A stretch of 50,001 nucleotides of DNA, taken from positions 1 through 50,001 of the forward strand of contig UCLR01000040.1 of the NCBI GenBank assembly GCA_900473415.1, read 5' to 3'. Below, one piece after another: positions 41,928-48,985 of this stretch; position 1 is the first letter of the stretch, and the number at the start of each line of letters is the position of its first letter. The position numbers and the translations under genes are program-made. A model generated the notes under the pieces. That model was not told the DNA's origin. It saw nothing but the letters and a program-made list of their open reading frames with translations, and made no database searches. The stretch comes from Hyphomicrobiales bacterium (lineage in GTDB: Bacteria; Pseudomonadota; Alphaproteobacteria; Rhizobiales; Beijerinckiaceae).

Positions 41928-43102
41928 CAGCGGATCCCGATATCCTTGAGCGCCGCGTTGAAGTTCTCCTCGCAGGCCGAATAGCGATGGATCGCAGCCG
42001 GCACATCGATCCTGGAGAGGAAATCCTGCAGGAAGGCCTTCTTCTTCGCTTCGCGGTTCCAGACGGAAGCCTCGATATAGGGGAAACCCACGAAATCGAG
42101 CATCTCGCGCATGCGATCGTCGACCGCGACCATCAGCGCGGGCACGCCGGCCTGCATGCCGATGATCGAGCCGTGGAAGCGCCGGCCGAAGCAGAAGTCC
42201 TGCTCCGACACCCAGCTGCGCCATTTATGCGTGTCGAAGAAGACCCGGAACTCACAGTTCCGCTGCCACTTCTCGGCATGCTTGTATTCGGTCTTGGCGA
42301 CGATGCGGCCGGCGGCCTGGTCGTAGGCGTCGTCCGTATCGCCCGCGAGAATGTTGAGGTTGTAGACGGTGATCTCGTCCTGGATGACGTAGCTCGCGAC
42401 GCTGTCCTGCCGCAGCAGCGCATGTGCATCGACGATCGTGTCCGGCACGCTGCCGAGATAGCCACCGAAGGCGATCTTCTGCGCATCGGCGAGGTCGGGG
42501 TCGGCGAGGTGGCTGAGCGAGCGCTTCATCCCCGCCGGCTCGTAGTACAATGACGGGCAGCCGGTTGGGCGGACATATTTCACACCCTCCGCCTTGAGGA
42601 AGTCGGCCGTGAAATGCCCCCGCGTCAGGAAGAAGCTCTCCTTCTTCTTGAGCACGTTGAGGAAGCGGCGCGTGCCTTCGGGCAGAGCGTCCTGAAGGTT
42701 CTCCTTCTTCTGGATGCCGATGCCCATGATCACGATCGGCATGTTGAGCCGCTCGAACACGAAGGATTCGGTCGTCGCCGCATAGCCCGGCCGCAGCAGG
42801 TTGGCCGAGGCGAACAGGCACAGATCGAAGCTCTGGTTCAGCTTCTCGTAGGTTTCCGGCGAGTTGACGTTGTTTGCGAGATGCCAGAACGGGACGTAGG
42901 TCACGTCGTGGCCGCGCACGCTGTTGGCGGCACCTTCCCCGATCAGGTAGTTGCCGGTGTTGGCGATCTTCTTGACCTGGGTGATCAGGTCATTCTTGGT
43001 TCGCACCGGCTCGAAATACGGGCGGTGTTTGACCGTCGCCCCCGATGCGCTTTCGACGGTCCGCATCAGATAGGATGGTATGCCCGTGACCATGATCCGC
43101 AT
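41927..43102 (-). CDS. Polysaccharide pyruvyl transferase family protein (copy 1)
   Basis: Protein of 391 residues. The family segment IANTGNYLIGEGAANSV near residue 50, a central PIVIMGIGIQKKENLQDALP with FLTRGHFTADFLKAEGVK, and the late DFCFGRRFHGSIIGMQAGVP followed by ALMVAVDDRMREMLDF are those of the polysaccharide pyruvyl transferase (PS_pyruv_trans) family, which adds pyruvate ketals from phosphoenolpyruvate to sugars. A second copy of the same length follows upstream in the operon, separated from it by a repeat-bearing spacer of 140 bases. Which sugar is modified is unknown. Confidence 0.8.
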   Translation of the reverse strand: MRIMVTGIPSYLMRTVESASGATVKHRPYFEPVRTKNDLITQVKKIANTGNYLIGEGAANSVRGHDVTYVPFWHLANNVNSPETYEKLNQSFDLCLFASANLLRPGYAATTESFVFERLNMPIVIMGIGIQKKENLQDALPEGTRRFLNVLKKKESFFLTRGHFTADFLKAEGVKYVRPTGCPSLYYEPAGMKRSLSHLADPDLADAQKIAFGGYLGSVPDTIVDAHALLRQDSVASYVIQDEITVYNLNILAGDTDDAYDQAAGRIVAKTEYKHAEKWQRNCEFRVFFDTHKWRSWVSEQDFCFGRRFHGSIIGMQAGVPALMVAVDDRMREMLDFVGFPYIEASVWNREAKKKAFLQDFLSRIDVPAAIHRYSACEENFNAALKDIGIR

Positions 43103-43131
43103 GTCAGTCTGCCCTTAAGCCCGTCTTGCCC

Positions 43132-43230
43132 AGAGCATCTCCGCGCTTCTCCGAAGCACGGAAGTGCTCTATCTCTTTGTTTTATCGCATTTTCTTCACG
43201 CGAACCGGTGTCCACTTCGCTCGAAAATGC
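43132..43230. repeat. Dispersed intergenic repeat (TTCGCGTGAAGAAAATGCG type)
   Basis: The spacer between the two pyruvyl-transferase genes contains on the minus strand AGCATTTTCGAGCGAAGTGG, CACCGGTTCGCGTGAAGAAA and ATGCGATAAAACAAAGAGAT, wording I recall from many Hyphomicrobiales intergenic regions. Next to it is a hairpin: outer arms AGAGCA (43132-43137) with TGCTCT (43165-43170) and inner GCTTC (43145-43149) with GAAGC (43153-43157). Only one copy is present in this window. Confidence 0.6.
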
Positions 43231-43242
43231 TCCAACACGGCA

Positions 43243-44418
43243 TCAGGCGATGCCGATCTCGTTCAGGACCGAGCGGAAATTGCGCTCACGCTCGGAATAG
43301 GTCTCGATGACCTGTGGAATGTTCATCGCCGCGAGGTGATCGGCGACGAAGGCCGCGCGATCATTGGCGCCGTTGAAATCGGCGGCTTCGATCTTGGGCA
43401 GCCCGGAAAAGTCCAGCATCTCGCGCATGCGATCGTCGACGGCCACGATCAGGCTCGGCACGCCGGCCTGCAGCGCGATGACGTTGCCGTGGAAGCGCCG
43501 GCCGAAGGCGAAGTCCATCGACGAGGTCCAGGCCCGCCACTGGTTGGTGTCGAAGAAGGCGTGGACGTTGATCTTCTTCTTCAACTCGTCCGAACCCTTG
43601 AACGTCAGGTCCCCGATCACTCTGCCCGAGCCGGAGTCGTAGACGCGACCGTCTGCATCCGGCTCGACCTGCATGTCGAAATGCAGCAGCTCGTCCTGCA
43701 CCACATAGGATGAGCGCCCGTCGTCCGAAGACAGCGCGTTCATGTCGCCGATCGTGTTGAGCTCGGCGCCCATGTAGCCGGTGAAGATCGTGCGGCATTC
43801 ACCGACCTTCACATCCGGCAGCCGGCGCAGTGCGCGCCGGACATTGGCCGGCATGAAATAGAGGGAGGGGCAACCGACCGGCCTGACGAAGGAAAAGCCC
43901 TGATCCCTGAGGAAGGCGGCGGTTTCCTCGCCGCGCGTCAGGAAATAGTGCTCCCTTTCCTTCAGCGCCTTCAGCAGGCGCTGCGTGCCCTCGGGCAGGG
44001 ACTGTTCGAGATCGGGCCGGTTCTGGATCCCGATGCCGAGCATCACGACGGGCATGTCGAGCTTCGAGAGCACGAGCGCCTCGGCATCGGCCGAAAGGCC
44101 TTTGCGCAGCAGGTTGGCACAGGTGAACACGCAGATGTCGAAGCGATCGTTGATCGCGTCGAGACCGTTGCCGCTGTTGACGGCATTCCACAGATGCCAG
44201 AACGGGATATGCGTCGCGTTCGGCGACAGCGCCCGCAACGCGCCTTCGCCGATCAGGTAGTTGCCGGTATTGCTGATGTTCTGGAGTTCGCGGAGGAACG
44301 CTTCCTTGCCCTCGGGCTGCGGCTGCTTCTCCGAATAGAACACCTGGGCCCCCTCGGCCTTCTGAATGAGGCGGGTGAGGTGGCTCGGTATGCCAGTGAC
44401 AAGAATTCTGGGGGCCAT
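43243..44418 (-). CDS. Polysaccharide pyruvyl transferase family protein (copy 2)
   Basis: Protein of 391 residues, a paralogue of the downstream gene with the same length and motif order: ISNTGNYLIGEGALRALSPN, then PVVMLGIGIQNRPDLEQSLP, YFLTRGEETAAFLRDQGFSF, DFAFGRRFHGNVIALQAGVP and SLIVAVDDRMREMLDF. Divergence between the copies is spread across the protein, so this is not a recent duplication and they may act on different sugars or positions. It lies 24 bases after the glycosyltransferase gene. Confidence 0.8.
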   Translation of the reverse strand: MAPRILVTGIPSHLTRLIQKAEGAQVFYSEKQPQPEGKEAFLRELQNISNTGNYLIGEGALRALSPNATHIPFWHLWNAVNSGNGLDAINDRFDICVFTCANLLRKGLSADAEALVLSKLDMPVVMLGIGIQNRPDLEQSLPEGTQRLLKALKEREHYFLTRGEETAAFLRDQGFSFVRPVGCPSLYFMPANVRRALRRLPDVKVGECRTIFTGYMGAELNTIGDMNALSSDDGRSSYVVQDELLHFDMQVEPDADGRVYDSGSGRVIGDLTFKGSDELKKKINVHAFFDTNQWRAWTSSMDFAFGRRFHGNVIALQAGVPSLIVAVDDRMREMLDFSGLPKIEAADFNGANDRAAFVADHLAAMNIPQVIETYSERERNFRSVLNEIGIA

Positions 44419-44442
44419 GGCTTCAGGATCTTCCGTTGATCG

Positions 44443-47133
44443 TCACGCGACGGCGCGGACGAAGAGCGCGGTTTCGCCCGTGGGGTCATCGCCTGCGGGC
44501 TTGCTCGAGGCGGCGTTGCGTTGGGTGGGAGCGGTGGGCACGATGGCGTCGCTCCAGGCGATGAAATCGGCGAATGAGGCGCTCCAGGAACGTTGCGCGG
44601 CTGTCGCAAGCGCTCCTTCGGCCAGGCGGCCAAGCGTCGCTCGGTCCCGTGCCAGGATGGCGATCGTCCGGGCCATCTCGACAACGATCTGGGCATCGGC
44701 GGCGTTCTTGATGAGGACGCCGTCCTGGCCGTCGACGACCAGTTCATCGACGGCGCCGACGGCGGTCGCCATCGGGACGCAACCGAGCTGCTGCGCCTCG
44801 GCGATCATGAGGGGGGCCCCTTCCCAGCGCGAGGGCATCACCAGGATATCGGCCCAGGCCAGATGAGCAGCGATATCCTTCGCGGCGAAGACCGGCGGCG
44901 CGACTTCGACGCTGATATCGCGCAAGCGCGTCATCCAGGACGAGCTCGGGTCGTCGGAGAGGATTTCGCCGCCCACGGCCCGGGCCTCGAAGGCGATATC
45001 CCGCTCCTTGAGCTGGACGAGCGTGTCATGCAGCCGGTCGATGCCCTTCTGCCGGTCGAGCCGGCCCATGTAGAGCAGGCGTAGCGGCTCGCTGCCGCGC
45101 CCGGCCTTGCGTGCCTCGGTCACCTCGGCGCGCAGCTTGGCGTCGATGGAGAAGCCTGCCCCATTCGGCACGGCGAAGATCTTGCCGAAGGGGACGCCGA
45201 AACTGTGCAGGTAGCTCTTCAGTTGCTCCGAGCAGGTCAGGAAAGCGTCGTAGGCATGCTCGAAGGCGATGGCGGCAAAGGGCTGCCCGGCCGGGCGCTT
45301 GAACGCCGTCTCATCGACGACATGGAGATAGCAAGCGGTGCGGGTTCCGGCGGAGCGGAACTGGGCCATCAACGGATGGGCCGCCATGACATGGTTGTTG
45401 ACGATCAGGTCGAAGCCGGAGAGCAGCCCCTTCAGCCCAGTCCAGTCGAGGCCGTGTTCGTCGGTGATGAAGTCCTGGCCGAGGAATTGGCCGCTCGCGC
45501 CCCAGGCCGGCACACCGTCCTTCCAGAAATGGAGATGATCAAAGGCCTGGTCGAACTCGTCGATCACCTCCATCCGCCCCGAGCCGAGCACGAAAAGATG
45601 GGTTTCGAAGCCGTTCTGCCTCAGTTCCCGCCCGGCCGCATAGGCGACCTTTTCGGCTCCACCGAACGAGGCGTTCGGCACCAGCACCGCTGCCGTCCGG
45701 TGCGGCCCCGCATGATGCGCCAGCGGCAGCACGGGGGAGCCGCCGAGCTCGGTTCTGAGCAGCTTGTAAAGTTCGGACAGGGCAGGGAGCCGGCGCGGCC
45801 GCCACGTCCAGCGCGTCGACGCCGTCGGCCGCAGCGGGCTCGTCGTGAGCGCGCTGACGAGATTGAGCAGCGCCTGCTCGGGTCGGATCAGCGAGCGGCG
45901 TTGCCGCGCCTTGGGGAAGGGAAAGCTGACTTTGAGCCGTGCCGATGTTGGCCAGGTCTGGTCGCGGCCGATCGACGAGAACCAATCGAGTGCGTCATCG
46001 TTGATGACGTTCCTGATCAGGTCGGTCGAGACGAAGGTCAGGTCGGCCGGGCCTTGCTGTGCGCCGGACGGGAGGATTTCCCACTCGATGCTCCGCTGCG
46101 AAACGACGTTGCTGAGCTCCACGGAGACGACGTTGCATCGCTCCGCCAACGTCTCGAGATGGCAGAGAATATTCGGCAGGAGCCGCGAGCGGGCGAGGAG
46201 TTGGAGTGTCTCGCTGCTGCAGGCGGCGACGAAGGGTGGGAAATGGACATTGTCGGGCTCGCCGACATTGCCCCAGAAGGCTTGTACGGCTTCGTCGAAG
46301 CTCATCTGCCCGGCTGGTAGCGTCGGGTCCGTGAAGACGTCGAGCATGCCCTCGCCGGTACGGATCAGGGCATAGCGCGGCGCCTCCTCATGCTCGAAAC
46401 CGACCAGGGTCGGTCGGCGGAACAGCGCCTTGTGCCGCCGGCGGAGGAAGCTCATCGAGGCCGAGCGGTCGCGGTTTGCCTCCTTGAAGCGGCTTTCCGC
46501 ACGCAGCCGGTATTCGAAGGCGGTGTCATGGCAAGGCTCGCCGACGAAGCCTCTTTCGACGGCCGAGAGCCAGAACTCCCAATCCTCGAAGCCGTTCTGA
46601 CGATCTTCCTCGAAGCGGACGCCGCTCCTGAAGACGTCGATCGAAATCATCGATCCGGTGTCGCAGATATTGTCGCTGATGCAGTGAATCAGGCGTGAAT
46701 AACTGTTGCCGTAATGCGCCCGCCAATTGACCGAGAACGTGTCGATATTCGTGTAGACCCAGCCAGCCTTGCTCGCCCTCAGCCGGCGATAGAGCGTCTC
46801 GACCGTGCCCGGCAGGACCCGGTTGTCGGCGTCCAGAAAATAGATCGCCTTCGCCTCCGGCAATTCGTCGAGGATGTAGTCGATCGCACGATTGCGGGCA
46901 CCGCCCGGGCCGGCATTCTCGCCGAAGATCACATGGACCTCCGGATGCGCCGCGGCATGCAGGGTGAGCTGGTCGAACACCTCGTGATGCGGGTCGCCAT
47001 CAACCGAAACCACGACCGCGAGGCGGCAGTCCGTTACCGAGGCCAGGGCCGATTCCAGCGCCTCGATGACGAGGGCGGCATGGCCGTAGAGCGGCACGGC
47101 GATGGCGACCAGATCCTGGGGCGTGTCACGCAT
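44443..47133 (-). CDS. Fused glycosyltransferase, GT2 domain plus GT4 domain
   Basis: Protein of 896 residues with two catalytic units. Residues 1 to about 250 are a GT2 (GT-A fold) domain: AIAVPLYGHAALVIEALESA, then GGARNRAIDYI and the metal motif Asp101-Ala-Asp103 in YFLDADNRV, then GFEDWEFWLSAVERG. A middle region of about 230 residues is unrecognised. Residues from about 480 to 870 are a GT4 (GT-B fold) unit: SFGGAEKVAYAAGRELRQNG, LRLLYMGRLDRQKGIDRLHD and the EX7E pair Glu771 and Glu779 in SRWEGAPLMIAEAQQLGCVP. It probably adds two sugars in sequence to a surface polysaccharide. Starts inside the end of the upstream gene (8-base overlap). Confidence 0.88.
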   Translation of the reverse strand: MRDTPQDLVAIAVPLYGHAALVIEALESALASVTDCRLAVVVSVDGDPHHEVFDQLTLHAAAHPEVHVIFGENAGPGGARNRAIDYILDELPEAKAIYFLDADNRVLPGTVETLYRRLRASKAGWVYTNIDTFSVNWRAHYGNSYSRLIHCISDNICDTGSMISIDVFRSGVRFEEDRQNGFEDWEFWLSAVERGFVGEPCHDTAFEYRLRAESRFKEANRDRSASMSFLRRRHKALFRRPTLVGFEHEEAPRYALIRTGEGMLDVFTDPTLPAGQMSFDEAVQAFWGNVGEPDNVHFPPFVAACSSETLQLLARSRLLPNILCHLETLAERCNVVSVELSNVVSQRSIEWEILPSGAQQGPADLTFVSTDLIRNVINDDALDWFSSIGRDQTWPTSARLKVSFPFPKARQRRSLIRPEQALLNLVSALTTSPLRPTASTRWTWRPRRLPALSELYKLLRTELGGSPVLPLAHHAGPHRTAAVLVPNASFGGAEKVAYAAGRELRQNGFETHLFVLGSGRMEVIDEFDQAFDHLHFWKDGVPAWGASGQFLGQDFITDEHGLDWTGLKGLLSGFDLIVNNHVMAAHPLMAQFRSAGTRTACYLHVVDETAFKRPAGQPFAAIAFEHAYDAFLTCSEQLKSYLHSFGVPFGKIFAVPNGAGFSIDAKLRAEVTEARKAGRGSEPLRLLYMGRLDRQKGIDRLHDTLVQLKERDIAFEARAVGGEILSDDPSSSWMTRLRDISVEVAPPVFAAKDIAAHLAWADILVMPSRWEGAPLMIAEAQQLGCVPMATAVGAVDELVVDGQDGVLIKNAADAQIVVEMARTIAILARDRATLGRLAEGALATAAQRSWSASFADFIAWSDAIVPTAPTQRNAASSKPAGDDPTGETALFVRAVA

Positions 47134-48634
47134 TGGCGACCTCCCGGACCGGGGACCTTTCGAGATATTTCACCAGCCGGAAATTGAAGATCTTGAGCCA
47201 GGCGAAATCGACCGAATCGGTTGCAGCCTTGCTCAGGACGACCAGGTCCATCGTGCGCGACGTCGGCGTTTCCAGCATGAAGTTGATGTCGACCGGTTGC
47301 GCGGCCGTGATCTCCATCCAGCCACTGAAGAGCGCCGTGGGCGGCAAGGCGCGGCCATCGGCCAGGGCCGCGATTTCCTTCCGGATATTGGTCGACAAGG
47401 GCACGAGCATCAGCCCGACCGTGCCCGGCTTGCCGTCCGGATGATCGATCACGGCCCGCGCCGAGATGCGTGCGGTACCAGGCGCAACGACCCGTCGGAC
47501 GGCGCCGGCGGTGATGCCCTCGCTGAGCGGATGGCAGACGATTGCATCCTCGAGTTCGAGAAAGCGCACGGTCGGAAAGCTTGGCTCGACGGGGGTCAAC
47601 GAGACATTGGCGACGGCGCGCAGCAGCTCGACCGGGAGCCGATAGTCCTCGACCTTCCGCCCGGAGATCACCGTGGACGGCGCGAAGACGTTCGGCAGGG
47701 CCATCGGACGGGCGCCCGGAAGTCCGGTGAAAATCCGCAGCGCCAGAGGGCGCATGTCGAGGTCGGCGTGCGGCACGAGCGCCTGGGCAGCATAGCGCTC
47801 ATTGGTGATGACGTGGCCGAGAGAGAGTTCGGGCGGCCGCCCGCCGCTGGCGGAGATTCTCAGCCGGAGCGTGCGGGGGCTGCCGTCACATGCCTTGGGC
47901 AGGGAGAAGAAGTTCCAGCCCTGAGCAATGCTGCCATAGGGGATGAGCCACTCCGCGATCCCCTCGCTGCTCTCGACGTAGTCGAGCGTGGCGACGAGCC
48001 GGCCGGTCTTGTCCTTCGGGAGTTCACGAAAATGCAGCGCGAAGCCGGACACCGCATAGCTCGAAATCGGGAAGAGTTGCGTGATCCCGGATTCGCACAG
48101 CAAGGCCGCGAGCCCCTGGTCCTTGGGGTCGATGAACGGTCCGTGGCCGAACACCTCCGAGACCGTGTCCCAGTTGCGGGCATGGAACGCGTTCTCAAGC
48201 GCGCGGTAATTCTCGAAGAGCGTCTCCCGCTCCCGCCGCAGGGTCGCGAGCTCGGTGTTGGCGTTCGCCACATGGCGCGACAGGCGCCCCAGACCGCCTT
48301 CGAGCACTTGCGCCACGAGTTCAGCGCCCTTGGTAAGCGCCGCTTCCTGCAACCGGACAACCGGAACATCGGGCAGCGAACCCAACTTATTGAGACGCTC
48401 GAGCGCGGCCCGCAATGCATTGCTTCCCGCATCGGACGCAGCGACGCCGATGAGCGGAAACGTGCCCCGCAACTCCTCGGCGTCGAAGTCTGGATCGACG
48501 AATACGAGAAGATCGCTGAGCGGAGAGGCTTCGAGAGCGTCCTGATCGCGGATAGAGGCAACCGCATAGCGATTGCGACGCGGAAGTCGATGAATGGTCG
48601 CAGACAACGACTCGTTCAAGATAGCGTCCACCAT
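47126..48634 (-). CDS. Uncharacterised polysaccharide-locus protein (family A, member 1)
   Basis: Protein of 502 residues with no signal peptide or transmembrane segment evident. A short coiled-coil-prone stretch (LATLRRERETLFENYRALEN) lies near residue 150. After that comes a beta-rich region with a domain pattern (AEWLIPYGSIAQGWNFFSLP, then RTLRLRISASGGRPPELSLG) that recurs in the protein at the right edge of the window. The C-terminus (PVDINFMLETPTSRTMDLVV) also recurs there. Position upstream of the GT2-GT4 gene suggests a role in polysaccharide chain-length control, modification or transport; I do not recognise the family with certainty. Confidence 0.7.
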   Translation of the reverse strand: MVDAILNESLSATIHRLPRRNRYAVASIRDQDALEASPLSDLLVFVDPDFDAEELRGTFPLIGVAASDAGSNALRAALERLNKLGSLPDVPVVRLQEAALTKGAELVAQVLEGGLGRLSRHVANANTELATLRRERETLFENYRALENAFHARNWDTVSEVFGHGPFIDPKDQGLAALLCESGITQLFPISSYAVSGFALHFRELPKDKTGRLVATLDYVESSEGIAEWLIPYGSIAQGWNFFSLPKACDGSPRTLRLRISASGGRPPELSLGHVITNERYAAQALVPHADLDMRPLALRIFTGLPGARPMALPNVFAPSTVISGRKVEDYRLPVELLRAVANVSLTPVEPSFPTVRFLELEDAIVCHPLSEGITAGAVRRVVAPGTARISARAVIDHPDGKPGTVGLMLVPLSTNIRKEIAALADGRALPPTALFSGWMEITAAQPVDINFMLETPTSRTMDLVVLSKAATDSVDFAWLKIFNFRLVKYLERSPVREVANA

Positions 48635-48985
48635 GCTTCAAAATCACAAAACTCGCTCTGTGTGCACTGCAATATTCTTAATATAACTTGTGGTGTGTCA
48701 ATGCTGTAATTGTGGTGTTTTCGTGTATTTTCTAAGTCAATTCATTAAGTTGAAAGGAAATTGGTCAGAAAGTGGAAATATATCTGAACTAAATCGGAGT
48801 CTGTTCTTCACATAATCGTCACATTAAATGGGTTGGCGCTATGCTCGCGCAGCGACGCCCGCATCGACAGCGTCAGCCAGGATGTGCGCGAGGACGGCAG
48901 GGCCATGTGAGACCGAGCCCAATAACGCCTGCGACGGCTATCGTTCTGTCGGTCGCCGGTCGTTCAACACATGCGGTCGATCCGA
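48635..48985 (-). promoter_or_regulatory. AT-rich intergenic region, probable promoter of the polysaccharide operon
   Basis: About 350 bases without a supported gene. The part from 48640 to 48830 is strikingly AT-rich in a GC-rich window. On the minus strand a TTGACA (48701-48696) is followed by an AT-rich stretch (AAGTTATATTAAGAATATTG), a candidate promoter for the leftward operon starting at 48634. AT-rich control regions of this kind are bound by MucR/H-NS-like silencers in this bacterial class (inference). The 71-codon frame at 48828-49043 (plus strand) has no recognisable domain. Confidence 0.5.

Noticed and set aside
47102..48709. Long plus-strand open frame antisense to the 502-residue protein
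   Set aside because: No recognisable domain; the minus-strand frame overlaps the GT gene in operon fashion and has a paralogue at the window edge.
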